A DNA stretch of 64,000 nucleotides from assembly GCA_022578965.1 (NCBI GenBank), contig MU400512.1, positions 186,001 through 250,000 on the forward strand, given 5' to 3'. Source of the stretch: Xylaria sp. FL1777 (taxonomy: Eukaryota; Ascomycota; Sordariomycetes; Xylariales; Xylariaceae). Made by a program: the position numbers and the translations under genes. The notes under the pieces are model-generated. The model did no database searches, was not told the origin of the DNA, and worked only from the letters and a program-made list of their open reading frames with translations. This document shows positions 48,919-61,591 of this stretch, piece by piece; within the stretch, counting starts at the first letter, position 1, and every line of letters begins with the position of its first letter.

Positions 48919-50984
48919 AATAGCATGGAATTCCCGATCGCCTCAGGCTTGATACTATTTTATTTCTACGGTGGCTTGCGTTGATTTCGCTCGAGTTCTA
49001 AGCGGCCAGAGGGTGGAGTTGGTATACAACACATTCCGGATTTCTGGGGGCGGTCCATTCACACTTGCTGGCATCCAAAAACTGGGAGGTCTCGCATGGA
49101 GCGATATACTATTCCTAACCAACTTGACGAGATAACGATGAATGTATGGATAGGTCTCTTTTGACGGGAATAACGACGACCGGAATGACGAGGGCGGCTG
49201 TCTGTCTTGCAATATTGGGAAGCGAATATAATATATATCTATCTACCTATCTAAGCGAGTTCGTGCAGCTGGATAGACACCTCAAATCGTACCAGCGGAT
49301 GAGATGGGCCTTGTCAGCATGCCTACTGCTCATTGGGCCTGTTATCCTTATTGTTTTAGAAGATAATATGTAATGGTAGCTTTATTTTTCCTCTGGGTTC
49401 TGAATCATACAAGGTTATTTTTTCATTCCGGTTGGTTAGAAGATGAGATAACGCTATATTACCGTTTTAGTTTATAGGTATAGATTTGCCTGATGTTAAA
49501 GTATGTATACCACTGAATACTTCCCTGGTTTTCTTCTGAATACAATTACCTACCTAGATACGAGCTGTAGATATATTGTCATTTTGGTATATCTAACTCG
49601 TTGTAAATACTCAACTGCTAGATATTAATGAAAATAGTTCGCGTGAATTAACACTGAAAACAATGCTACTAACAGTGGATAAGATATATGTTTGTCTTCA
49701 AACTATCTCCTTTATCTACATAGAGGCTTCTCTTCGATATTTGGATACAGGATAGCTGTTGTGGTGTGCTAAGTATGTAATTTAAGAAAGACTACCTATG
49801 TATGTACATAAATGAGAATCATGGACAATTACATATACCATGCAGTAAAAGTTCTAGTACTTTCACTTTTCACTATCTTTTAGCATGTGGTGTCACTTTT
49901 TCTTCCTTTGCCTTCCTGCTCTTCCCTCCCATGTACCTGGTAGTATCATTGTCATTATATCTATCTCTTTCCATGACTATAAAGTGTGTTCTCGATATAA
50001 TGGTGTTGCTTGAGCTGCGTTTACTTTTTTTTTTTCTTACAGTCTCTCTGCCTTTAGTTCTTTTGAGGGTATAAGAATGTTGGAATTGTATATAAATAGA
50101 TCTGAAAACCTGAATAAACGAACCCCAGGATAAAAGCTCAAGAGTTTAGACATTACAGGTTATAAAATTCGACAAGGTATCTTTTCGGTCACGTTTCTGA
50201 AGCCCTAGCTGAGGCACCCATGGAAGGATGCCAATGCCCCCCCCTTCTTCCGAATAACAAAACAATAATACTACATGCACAATAACTGTATCTATACTAA
50301 GTAACTATATGTAGATATCTATTATGATCACTGCTACGCTTCCTTCCTATTTCGAAAGAATGTTCGCTCGATTAATGTCGCAGAGCCTCATTCGAGTTCG
50401 GCAACACCGCACAAGCCTCATGCAACTCTAATCTTGCTACAAAATAGGGGCTGAGAGAAGGACGGTGGGGGTGGGGGTTGATGACTGCAGTTAGCTGATC
50501 GACATCTCATGTATGTAGTCATCACTTACCTTGTCTGTTCTTTTCTTCCCATACAAGCTAGAGTACCTATATACATGATTAATTGCTGTGGATAGGTGAT
50601 TAGCTCTACTTAGCCAGGCCGGCTTGCTAGAAAATATTAGTCTGAGGATTAAATTGGAATTTTATATACCACAAAGGACTATAGTTTAGTGTATTCTTTA
50701 TTCAAGATCAAGACGAAGGGATTGAAACTCTCTGATCGCGCATTTAGCGCGATCGAATACTTCCATTCTTAGTATCGGGTTTGACGCGGAAGCAACGCTT
50801 GCAGCACGCAATCATATTTGGTATCCTCTGAAGATAACATAATGCATGTAGTGCCAACCTTCTAGCAATAGAACTCCTTCTTGATGCGATTAAAACGAAT
50901 CCCTGGAAAACGCCGGCCAACCCCTATCCATCGATTATCCGATATGCGACCCCCTAACGTTGAACAAGATGACATTTCCGCTCA
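48919..50984. other. convergent intergenic region
   Basis: Shared 3' flank of the metacaspase (+) and ApsB/Mto1-like (-) genes. AT-rich, with a C8 run near 50237-50244 and T-rich tracts near 50029-50038. No gene recognised. Confidence 0.5.
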
Positions 50985-51276
50985 TCAACATACCACCTGC
51001 TTCTGCTTTTGTTTCTGTTCCTCCCACGCCGCGACGAGTCTCAGCCGCGTCTTCTCATGTTCACCCCATTTCCGCGACTCGACCCGCATGCGGGCCACAG
51101 CTCGGATGACGGCTACAAAAACCTTGAGTTTGTTTAGGGGTTTGCGATTCTTCTGTCTCTTTAATAGAAGCTCGCTTGGTGACTTGAGACCAAGGTCTTG
51201 ATGGATGCGGCCGAGGACACGGAGATCTGCCTTGTTGCTATAACGGACATTAGTATAGGCACATTCAATGCAAGCT

Positions 51277-51309
<33 letters not shown>

Positions 51310-54300
51310 ACAGATCAGACAACTTACCAGGCATCCGCAATGTCCAGTCGCAGCTGGAGGAATTTCTTGGCAAAGGCACTATCATTTCGCAGCTTCGACT
51401 CGCGCTCCCAGCGCGCTTGCATCCACTCCATCTGTAATACCATGCCGCGCATCTCCTTCTCGTGTCGCCGCTGGGCCGAGTCGGCAGCGCGGATGACAGC
51501 CTCATGGTCTTTCTGGTCTACGACATCCATGACGACGTCGCCGTATCGGAAGGTTGCCATAGCCGCCTTCTTGATTGGACCGGGAGCAATTGAGCATGGT
51601 TTCTCCGCATTCTTCGCCTGAATCCAAGCTAGAGCTTCTTGCGCTCCCTTCTTCAACCTTTCACAGTCAAACTGTAGTTTCTCGGCTGATGCTTGATATG
51701 TAGCACGTTCACTCCGTGCTCGGTCAAGCTTTTGGCGGAGCTCCTTGCATAATGGATTTGCGTAGTCGAGGTCTTGCCTGGCCCTATCTAGTTGTGAACG
51801 CAAATCTTCGCATAAAAGCTTGGCCTTCTTGGATTCCCTCTGCGCCCGCAGAAGTTGCCGCTTTAAGTCTTCCGTTGCTTGGTTGGCTTGTGTAACTTCT
51901 CTTGACTGTTGATGGGATACGCTATCCACTTTTCGCTTGAGATCTTTGCATTCTTCTTCAGCATCGTGCAGTTTTTGCTCTGTTTCTTCTAGCTGCTGAC
52001 TTAGGGCTTCTGCAATTTTGTCGGCGCCTTCCAACTGACCAAGGCGATCAACTCGTGATACTTGTTCGCGTTTGGAGAGCTCTAGTTGTCGCTTGAGATC
52101 CTGGTATAGCTTGTCGGCCTTCCTTAGTCTCTGGTTTGCGTCTTCGGATTCCTCATCGAGCGTAGCCTGCAGGACTTCAACCTCATCTTCTAGAGCTTCG
52201 ATCTTCTCCGCTTGGTCTTGACGATCGAGTTCGCCTTGGCGAAGACTGTCTCGAAGCATCGAAATCTCGTCTCGAAGGCTTAATAACGTGGATTGCCGAG
52301 CTTCAAGATCACGTTGGAGGCCATCTATCTGCCGACTGAGCGCAGCCTCCTCACTCTTGTGTCGTCCGACCTCGCTATCAAAGGCGTTGGATTGCCGGGT
52401 ATCAATATCGCGTTTGAGGTCGTTAATCTGGCGACCAAGTACAGCTTTCTCGTTGTCGTGTCTCTCGGTCTCGCTCTTCAGGGAGTTACGAAGACTTGTC
52501 AATGTGGATTCTCGAGCCTCAAGATCACGTTTAAGGCCGTCAATCTGGCGACTAAGCACAGCTTCCTCACTTTTGTGCCGCTCGATCTCGCTGTTCAGAG
52601 TATCCCGCAGCTTCTTTTCCTTGCCCGATAGAGCCCCTTCGGCGTCAATCGCTTGCTGTAACTCGTCTCTTCTATCGTCTAGTTGCTGTTGGAGACGACG
52701 TATATTGCCCTCGAGCACGTTGATCGTGGTTTTAGCTTCAGCGAGCTCCCCGCGCAATTGGCCATAGTCCTCTAATTCGGCGAGTTTTCCTTCAGCAGCC
52801 TTCCGTCTCCCTTCTATTGTTTCAAGCTTTGTCTTGAGGCCGTCTATCTCATCTTCGCGGTCTTCAATCTCTCGATCCTTTGCGCGTACACTGGCATCCA
52901 TCTCTTCGAGCTTCCTGTTCAATTCATCTATCTCGTCTTCACGCTCGTCGGCCTCTCGGTCTTTTGTGCGAAGATTAGCTTCCAAATTGCTGATCTCATC
53001 GCGTAGCCGGTTAATCTGACTGTCATCTTGTGACTGTCGTTGTTGTTGAAGAACCTCGATTTTCGCTTGTGCAGTCTTCCACTTCTCCTCCATTTCTTCC
53101 AACTTCGATTTCAACTCGTCTATCTCATCTTCACATTCGTTGACCTCTTCGTTTTTCGCGCGTAAACCAGCTTCCACTCCTTCGAATTTTATCTTCAGTT
53201 GGTTTATCTCGCCTTGGCGCTCGTTGACCTCGCGATCCTTCGCACGCAGACCCGCTGTCAAGTCGCTGATATCTTTGTGTAGCTGACTGACTTGGCCGTC
53301 GCCCTGCGATGAGCGTTGTAGTTGACGTTGTAGTTGCTCCTGAAGGCCTTCAATTTCGGCTTCTGCAGTCTTCAACTGTTCCTCCACTGCCTCGAGATTT
53401 GTGTTCAATTTTTCTATTTCGTCCTCACGTTCATTACCGGTTTCCTCCTTTGTACGCAAGCTTGTTTCTAGCTTGCTGATCTTGTTTTGTAGTTGGTTAA
53501 AATGGCCTTCGTTCTGCGATTGTTGTTGTTGTAGCTGCTGCTGAAGAGCCCCAATCTGGGCATTGCGTTCATTAACCTCTCGTTCTTTTGTATGCAGGCT
53601 AGCTTCCAGATCACTAATCTTCTTATGTAGCTGACTGGTTTGGCCGTCGCCCTGCGATTGAAGCTGTTCAATCTCGGCTTCAGCAGTCCTCCACTTCTCC
53701 TCTATTTCATCGGACTTCGTCTTCAGTTCATCTATCTTATCTTCACAATCATTGATCTCTCGGTCTTTTGCGCGCAGATCGGCCTCTAGGTCGCCAATCT
53801 CGTCGCGTAACTGGTTGACCTGGTCGTCGTTTTGTGACTGTCGTTGTAGCTGCCGTCGAAGGTCATCAACCTCAGCTTCTTTATCCTCGAGACTTCGGCG
53901 TAGGGCGTCAATCTCTGCCTTTTGGTTTTGATCCGCATACTTCTTCTTGGCTCGCTCTTGAACGTCCAGGATTTGCTGCTGATAAGCTTCGAGATCCTTC
54001 TCGGCCGATGCTAAATGTTTCTTGTACTTGGACAGTTCTCTCTGCATCGTGACTTTGTCGACTTTGAGTTCAGTGTTTTCTTGTAGAGCGGCTTCGCTAA
54101 AGCCCGGGCCGGTCTTTCTCAAAGCCTCCTCGAGGAAGTGAATCTTGAGTTTCAGGCCGAAGTTTTCCTTCTCGATCTTATCGATGACATTCTCCTGCTC
54201 GCGAAGCGATAGTTGGTTCCCGTCCTGTAACGGGCCCTTGTTGCCGCCGCGCCGTGTGGGCAGGGCCATGGGGGTAGATGTGGTGCTGCTGGCGTCGACC

Positions 54301-54713
54301 TCTGGTAATGGGGTAGCGGCCACATATGACATGTTGCGAGAGGGGCCGAAGAGTGAAGACTCGACGGGTACGTTGGTCATGTCCATGTCCTCGTCAATCT
54401 TTCCCAGCGCGGGAGTGGCGAGGCCGTTTGTGTTCTCCTTGCCACGTCTCCGGGCGCTATGTCGTGTGGCATTCTTGAGCATGGGCGTGAACTCGGAGCC
54501 TCCAATGCCGGCTGGGAGGTTGCGTTTATCGCCCAAAGGTGCACGACTCCCTCGTGGGGTTCTGAGGTTGACGGCACGTCCATTGCGCAATTGTTGCAGG
54601 AGATTGTTGTCTTTGGAGGGCGATTGAAAGGATGGTTCTTGGGTCATGTCGAAATCAGGGGGCTGGCGACCGAGGTAGGTGGCATCACCCACGTTGGTCC
54701 TCGGCGTGTCCAT
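50985..54713 (-). CDS. apsB: ApsB/Mto1-like microtubule-organising coiled-coil protein
   Basis: Component of microtubule-organising centres (spindle pole body and septal MTOCs) that recruits the gamma-tubulin complex; needed for nuclear positioning in hyphae. Two exons, 54713-51328 and 51237-50985, give about 1212 residues. A disordered N-terminus (1-165) is followed by a clear CM1 (Cnn_1N) motif at about 168-200 (SLREQENVIDKIEKENFGLK, then LKIHFLEEAL), the gamma-TuRC activation site. Residues about 200-1050 are almost unbroken coiled coil with repeated units such as KDREINDCEDKIDELK, AKDREVNERQGEINQLK and AKDREIEDREDEIDGLK, suggesting internal duplication. The intron joins LQLRLDIADAC to NKADLRVLGRIHQDLG, the C-terminal region that in Mto1-like proteins targets the organising centre. 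A 28-base T run lies inside that intron on the coding strand. Confidence 0.88.
51277..51304 (+). repeat. 28-base poly(A) run in the ApsB intron
   Basis: An uninterrupted run of 28 A on the plus strand, that is poly(T) in the coding sense, sits within the 90-nt intron 51327-51238. Its exact length may be uncertain from sequencing. Confidence 0.95.
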
Positions 54714-56202
54714 CTCGAGTGTCGGATCTCGAGGTCGAGGCGCAGTTATGAAGGTGATGTTGAGGGTGGATGTCGAGGGTGGATGTCGAGGGTGGAGGGA
54801 GCGCTGTACACGCGAGGTGGGAGGTGGGTTGCAATGTTAGATACTGCCAATATGTGAATTGTAGAAAATCGACGTGGCCATTTGCATGAGGTCTGCAAGC
54901 TGAGAATGCGAAGTGTCAGCAATGCTCAGTAGGAAGCGAAGTATGTTGAAGATATGGTTTATTGTAAAGAAAGCTCTCAGTAGTAGCGTGCAAGACGCGT
55001 TTAACAAGCATTTGTTTACTTTAGCAACTTGATCCCCACAAATGTCCGTCATTGGTCACTGGGGTACGGCGAGCTTGGACCCTTTAAAGGCGGGGCATTA
55101 AGCTTAGCGCGCTTGGCTTAGCTAAGTACTTTACTATGCAGAGAGAAACAGTCCTCAGCACGTCTACATAGCAGGCTCAATTTAACTCATGACTTAACAT
55201 ATTATATTATAGCTGTGGTCTCTACATTCAATATTATCCAAACACATTTCAGTCCGCACCCACGTATCGCTTTGCCCGCATACATCCTCCCATCGTTCCA
55301 GAATACCTCGTGCTTACACCGGTACAGACCCCGTGAAGAAAGACCCGTAGGTAACTTCAACGATTGTTCCTGCGTAAAGCTACACCGAGGAGTCATTCGG
55401 TGGCTAGAAGCCAGCCGGGTAGTTGAGTGAAGGCATAAATACCACGCCTCTCACGGGATCTTGTACTCTGGGCCGGTAACGAGACAGAGCTGAAGCATGA
55501 ACCCAACAACGATACGGGATGGTAAAAAAGGAAGCTAAGGACAAACTAAGAAGTTAGAACAAAAGCAAGCCGGCACATATTATTGTGAAGCAACGCACCA
55601 TTGAACAGCATAATAACACATTGCTAAAACACTTGTGTAGGCGAGCGACCTGCAATAAATGAGACGTTCTTGATAGAAATCTATAGGATACTGAAATAGG
55701 GTTTGCCCGGCGGAGGGTTATTAGCTAGTGTTACCGGCTTAGCTAAGTGAAGAGCCTGTAGTTGACGAGTTCTTGCTGATGATGTGGTTGGAAGATTGAT
55801 TCGCCAGAGGTAAGGTAGATGCTGTGACTACGTTTTTGCTTTCGAATACAACAGAGCATATCAACAGACCCATCTATAGTCTAATATTACGTGTTGTTGG
55901 TCTCTCTTAAAGTTCATAGTTACTGAGCAGTTGCGGGGAATTGAATGCTCGGGGCATTTCCTACAGTGAATCTACTCTTGTGTTGCCGGCGCACAATATA
56001 AGACAGCCACTGATCTCTTCACCGCGCTGATAAACGTGTGTTCACCCACGTTTGCGCTTCAAGAACTCGGGTCTCATCATCCCTTCGATCCATAGCTTTT
56101 GCTCGTCTACAGTATATGGCGGTTACTGTACTCGATTGCCTCCATTCTTGTCATAGTAAGAGACCAGAGCTAAGAACTCGAAAGTAAGAATGGATTGTTA
56201 AG

Positions 56203-56412
56203 CTAGAGAGGGCTCTGTAGGTCTCGTTTATGATTATAGAAGTCTTCGTGGACAAACCCAATGGTGTAGAAAGGGACGGAGTAGTAGTCCCTGAATCGAC
56301 GATGAAAAGTGTAATAGGCGGCCTGATCCAAGATGCCGAGGTGCGCGGGAGGGTCTAGCGCTGGTGCCGCACTATTAAAACCAATGGCCAGTAAAGCGCA
56401 AAGCTCTACGCC
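56203..56412 (-). CDS. possible small secreted protein (uncertain)
   Basis: From ATG at 56412 the frame encodes about 69 residues and stops at 56203-56205. It starts MGVELCALLAIGFNSAAPA, which could be a short signal peptide, and goes on with an aromatic-rich mature part (AAYYTFHRRFRDYYSVPFY). Third-position use looks somewhat coding-like, but there is no family match and no paralog here. It may well be chance. Confidence 0.2.
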   Translation of the reverse strand, partial: GVELCALLAIGFNSAAPALDPPAHLGILDQAAYYTFHRRFRDYYSVPFYTIGFVHEDFYNHKRDLQSPL

Positions 56413-57215
56413 CATTATGGATAATTGTTGCAATTTTAGAAAGCACACCCATGATGACACGTAGATTCAATCGGTGACGTTTTTAGGTAATGATAGAGGA
56501 GAATCGGCCGAGGCTGTGATGTGATAGTGCGCCTGACCAACAATGTGTTGGTATTCAAAATTGCTCTGCGGGCATAAGGATTACTAAGTAAGCTTCGGGG
56601 CGTGCATTTTGGCAGCCCTCTAGCTTGAACTTGGTCTGCTACAGGTTACTGTTTTTTAGTGGGGTTCCGTCTTTTGACGTTTAGCAGTGTATCTGGAGCC
56701 TCATTCGTCATAATGATTTACTTAGCCTGTCGGTACTGTAGATAAGTATGGTACTAGTCGATATCGAATGCCATGCGCTACTGGGTAGGTACTTGTGCAT
56801 GCATAGTAGTTAATGTTCCTACAGAGGTACATAGTATGTATGGCAATGCAGGGTAGGCTTTCCTCAATCAACGGGAAACGACAATGACTACATGCCTGCT
56901 TCATCTGTGCCTGTTCTTTCTGCGGCAAAGTGAAGCCAGCGGGAGGGGTTGCCCGCTTACGGAAGGAGAGGAGAGGAGAGGAAAGCCCAGCCCCGACTTG
57001 CCAGCCCGCCGCGCTGTACGTACCGGCCACTGCTGTGTCGCCCGACGTATCAGATGCAAGCCAAATTGCATTACTGTTCAATACCGACGCCGGCCGTGGC
57101 TGGTCTCCTGACCTTGCATCTGTAGACGCCATACCGCACTAGATTTAGCATAGTAATCCTCCGCATCTTGTATTATGCCACATTCGGTTCTTTACCGTAC
57201 CTCCCACCTCCCATG

Positions 57216-57261
57216 CAATACAATACAATACAGTACAATACCATACCATACCATACCATAC
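57216..57261. repeat. CAATA/CCATA pentanucleotide microsatellite
   Basis: About nine pentamers: CAATA copies with one variant, followed by CCATA copies. It lies about 270 bases upstream of the F-box gene start, inside its promoter region. Confidence 0.9.
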
Positions 57262-57535
57262 CTACCTAGGTATGTACTTTACTGACCGACTTAACCAACC
57301 TTCTTAATCCAACCTACCTAGGGGTACTTAACAAACCTACCCACCTACCCACCTACTTTGTTGTCTTCCACAGTCTCCCGCCCTGTCCATTTGTCGTCAT
57401 TGCACGCCCGAAAGAGCCACCGAACGAAGAGTCTTCCGTAGACCGTCCAAATACCTACTCGAAAATTGCCCCGACGACCTTACGTCTTCCTTCGTCTATA
57501 CCAGCCAGCCCCCCTCTTCCTCAGCCGCCGTCGTC

Positions 57536-59730
57536 ATGCCCTCGTTCGGTTCTCTACCCGACGAGCTGATCCACCATATCCTCCACTATCTCGCGCCCGA
57601 GCAGACCCTCACCGCCGTTGCACTCGTCTCTCGCCGCCTCAGTAACATCGCACATGAGCCCCTGCTGTGGAAACACTACTGCCAGACCGGCTTCAGGTAC
57701 TGGCAGGCCGAGCATCGCTTTGCCGACAAAGTGTGCGGCAACCTGCATGACGTCGACTGGAAAGCCTTGTATCTCCTGCGTTTGAAGCGCAACAGCCGCA
57801 TTGCCAACCTCATTGATGGCATCGTCGCCTCTCGTGTGTCGCGTCTCGAAAAGACTGAGCAGATCTGCCAGTACGGCTACGATGCGAAGGACTATCTCTT
57901 GACCCAATGTCGCATAGACGAGTCTGCCGAGGATGTCCTCGCCAGAAGGTGTGTATTATTCTCTTCTATTTGCTATCTGCATTCCCTCTGTACTCCTACG
58001 CTCTGTATACTAAGACGCTGTCCTAGATACTACTCTTGCACTGTCCTTGATAGCATACATAGAGGCCTCGCCATTGAAGAGTGGGCTAAATATCAGAAAT
58101 ACACTGGCCGACGTTTCGAGCAGAATCCCTCTAACGTTGAGAGACTGAATGGTGGCATGAGATTGGAGCGCGCACTCGGTGCATTCGACATGTTCATGCT
58201 TCACGACAATGAAGGCGATCTAGACGAGGTTTGCTTCACCCAGCATATCTTGTAACAATATAAGATAACTGGCTAATTCTTTGATTCCCTGTAGATTTGT
58301 GAGCTTCTAGATGATATCTCTTCACGATTTCGCGCTGCGAATCCCGACCTAGACCAGGCCACCACCCGGGCAAAAGCGACTGCTCTCGCTCGGTGGCTAC
58401 ATGCTAATAACATGACTGGCCTGAATGACCCTACGGAAGAGACTTATCGTTATTTACGTAATTGTCTCATTGGAAGAGCACTTCGCGATGATCAACACCC
58501 ATCGCTTCCCATCATCTCGGCTGCTATCTATTCTGCTCTTGCTTCGCGCTCCGGTTTTGAAGCCTACCCATGCGCTTTACCCAACCAGGTCCACGCTATT
58601 GTTTTATCACCACCTGGAGTGTCTTTGGATGGTGCCGTTTTCCCCCCAGAGCTGAGCGAACACCAACAAACTATGTTTCTTGACCCATATGGATCAGACG
58701 AGGAAGTCCCTATCGACCATATTCAAAACTTGCTTTATAGACTGGGTATCTATACTGGCCATGACGATATGCTTACACCCACATCAACCGACTTGATCGT
58801 CATGAGGACCGCTCAGAATATTAGGGCTTCTTTCACTAGCTTTCGGACAATCGACCGGCCCTTGTCTCAACTAATTCCTATGATTGAGCTCAATAGAGGA
58901 GATTGGGCGCGCAATCTTCAACCCGCACTGTATAGCATGATTTGGGCAAGTATCATGATGGTACCGATTCTTCCTGACAATGATGAAGTGCGCTGGGATT
59001 GGCAGCAGGATGTCCGGGATCTGCTAACGTATTTCTACGAATATTTCCCCGAGGACTCGTGGCTTATAGAGAAATACGTCTGTCCGATGTATGACACTTT
59101 CGCGACTCCTTCACGACGCCAGAGCAGTTGGGAACTACCTTCGAAACGTGTCCGTGACCAAATCAAAGACATACGCCGCGTAGACGCATCCACCCGTGCG
59201 CCAAGGCGGCGCAGCAACCTCGCCGAGGGAATTCATGTCAAGTTTCGAGTTGGCCAGGTCTTTAAACACAAGCGCTACGACTACCACGGGATCATTCTTG
59301 GGTGGACGACCGAGGGCGCCGGAGGCATCGCGAATTGGGACCAGAACTCTTCGCTACGCGAGTCGTGGAACGGATATAGCGAGCCTTATTATCGGTGCAT
59401 GTAAGTTCTTCTTTCCCACATTTCCCTTCTCTTACCCCCTCTTATATCCTGCACTCTACTCTCTTCGTCACTTGGGTATAAACGACACCACATGGTCGCA
59501 TGGGTCAGAGATTGAGGAGCTAATTGTCACACAGGGTTGGCACAGATGGCTCTGACCACCATATCATCGCCGAAGGTAGCATTGAAGCCGTCGAGCTTCG
59601 AGGCGGGCTCGAGGTCTTGCCACCCGAGATCAAAGATTTAGTCCCCATGGCTGGCAAGTTCTTCAAGCGGTGGGATGGTGAGAATGGTGTCTTTGCGAGC
59701 AATCTGCGGGAGTTATTTCCCGAAGATTGA
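57536..59730 (+). CDS. FBXO21-like F-box protein with SirB1-like and YccV-like domains
   Basis: Probable substrate adaptor of an SCF (Skp1-cullin-F-box) ubiquitin ligase. Four exons, 57536-57948, 58027-58228, 58295-59400 and 59535-59730, give about 638 residues. An F-box lies at about 6-48 (SLPDELIHHILHYLAPEQTL, then LVSRRLSNIAHEPLLWKHYC). A SirB1/transglutaminase-core-2-like region follows at roughly 205-400 (LRNCLIGRALRDDQHPSLPI, FEAYPCALPNQVHAIVLSPP, FLDPYG). The C-terminal YccV/HspQ-like domain at about 520-635 has KFRVGQVFKHKRYDYHGIIL and SWNGYSEPYYRCMV joined across the last intron. This three-part order is that of FBXO21. All junctions keep frame. The start is the first ATG, right before the F-box. 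Confidence 0.9.
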
Positions 59731-61591
59731 GCCTGGATGGATAATTACCTTTGTCTTCAGTTTTCAACGGCGGCGAGCGTGGGTAAAAAAGGGATAATGG
59801 GAGCGAGGAGCATACCTCAAAAAGTTTCAGGACATGTGAATACGCATTCATGCCGTTATGAGGTGCATTGTTTGGCTAATTGGTTGCTTTGTCTAGGGAG
59901 TTGGCATCAATGCTGTCTACTTGCTAATACTTGAGTACATACATTCACTTGAAAATAAATCTTGTCCAATTATCTTTTTTTGGCCTAGCTACTAACATTC
60001 CTTTTCTTTTTGAACTACTATATCATACACCTACATCTAATCATATAAGAACATAAATCATTAGTAGCAAGAATATCTTTGTTTGTTTCTACCTTCTTAA
60101 GTCCTCCACCCTTTATCATCCAGTATTCGTAGTCTTGTTGGCATTTACGAATGCTAAAACTAGATAATCAAGAAATTTTCAACCCCACGCATAAACGACT
60201 TACGTAGAGGGATTCAGTTCTCAAAACAGTTAAGAGGCTTAATGGTAGACTATAGCAATGTGTAGCACAAGGTTCGTTGTTGTACCGCTGGTGGTCGTTT
60301 TACACACCTTGATCATTGATCGTTAGCTCACCGGCCCCTGCATGTGAGCCCTAATATGTGATAAATCCGACCAGAGCAGTATCCTTATGAAGCGACGCCT
60401 TCAGTGATGCTTTCTTGATGCATCTATTTTGCCTCCCTTGCGACGCTTGCTTCGATATCCACCTATGATGCGGAGTCTTCGACCGAAAATCTCCCTTGTT
60501 TCTTGTCATAACCATAGACTATCCTAGTATCTTAGATTGGGTCTGGTGCGGAAGAGATATAATCCTGCCCACACTCTGAAGCTACATATATACCAAGCAA
60601 GATGCTGTGTGTGGCTTGCTCGTCTTTGGCACGCCCCTGGTAGGCTTCATATGTACCAATGTCTGTTTTACCTCCGGGCATTTTTTGGGTCATGGGAGCT
60701 TGTCCGATAATTACTTACACAGTTTGGTGAAGTTGAATCAAGTAATATCTGATGTTGTTCGCCTAACACGACTGAGCGGCTTCTCCCTAGCCAGGGCTCC
60801 GTTGAGATGTGCCTGCAGGGATTCTTACTAGGTAGTTACGATCTTGGAAGTATGAACCGGACAGGTCAAGACGCTACTGCATGGCTTCAAGGCGATTGGC
60901 GAGGACTACATTATCGCGCAAGGATTGCCGCGCTCGCGGGTCGGCCGTGGGACTTATCGAAAGGGGTCTATATAATACCTAGCTTGCGTAAAGCGGCGCG
61001 GCTCAGGTGAACTGGCCATTATGACTCAGGACGGTAATACCATCTATGAGATAGACAGGTGGGCATAAGTATGTTGAACTCTTTGACTCACCATCTACTT
61101 GAGGGAGCGCATGTGAGAGTATGTCGGTTGCTTCTATGAACCATTTTGTTGGAATCTTGATAGGATGTGACAAGATTAAACAAATGAAGGTTTACCAGGG
61201 TCCCTTATTTGATCAGATGGGAAACATCATACAACTGCATCTTAAGGCTATTATAGGTTTATGTTCTGTTTAATTTAGGTTGAGTCGTTATTGATGTAGT
61301 TGATAATGATAATGATGGCATGAGCTTCGTATTGTACTTATGAACCTTGTTCGTACGCTCTATGAAAACTACGCGCGTGTGTATGCCACGGCAGAATACA
61401 GTAGTCCCGGTCACTTAAAACGCGAATAGAATTAGCAAATGTCAATGATTCTGCTTTGTTGATTTGCTAATCTTAGAGATATAATACGGGGTAAACCATC
61501 CCTAAGAATATTATGTACAATTCGATTGTCTGTCTGACTCATTTTTCCTTTCGTCGATATACACCCGAGGTCTCTTGCTACCTTTCTACTG
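59731..61591. other. convergent intergenic region
   Basis: Shared 3' flank of the FBXO21-like (+) and UTP22 (-) genes, 1.86 kb. Short frames at 60607-61010 have no motif. No gene, RNA or repeat recognised. Confidence 0.5.

Larger units (their letters stand above)
54714..57535. other. divergent intergenic region
   Basis: About 2.8 kb between the ApsB/Mto1-like (-) and FBXO21-like (+) genes. It contains a CAATA/CCATA pentamer array at 57216-57261, a TACCTAGGTA palindrome at 57263-57272 and short GGATGTCGAGGGT duplications at about 54760-54795. One small minus-strand frame at 56215-56412 is listed separately. Nothing else supported. Confidence 0.5.

Noticed and set aside
52288..52767. 159-codon plus-strand frame inside the ApsB-like gene
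   Set aside because: Antisense shadow of the coiled coil; its Ser/Arg-rich repeats simply mirror the heptad codons.
56722..57132. 136-codon minus-strand frame upstream of the F-box gene
   Set aside because: Mixed composition, mirrored by plus-strand frames at the same place, no motif; more likely promoter sequence.
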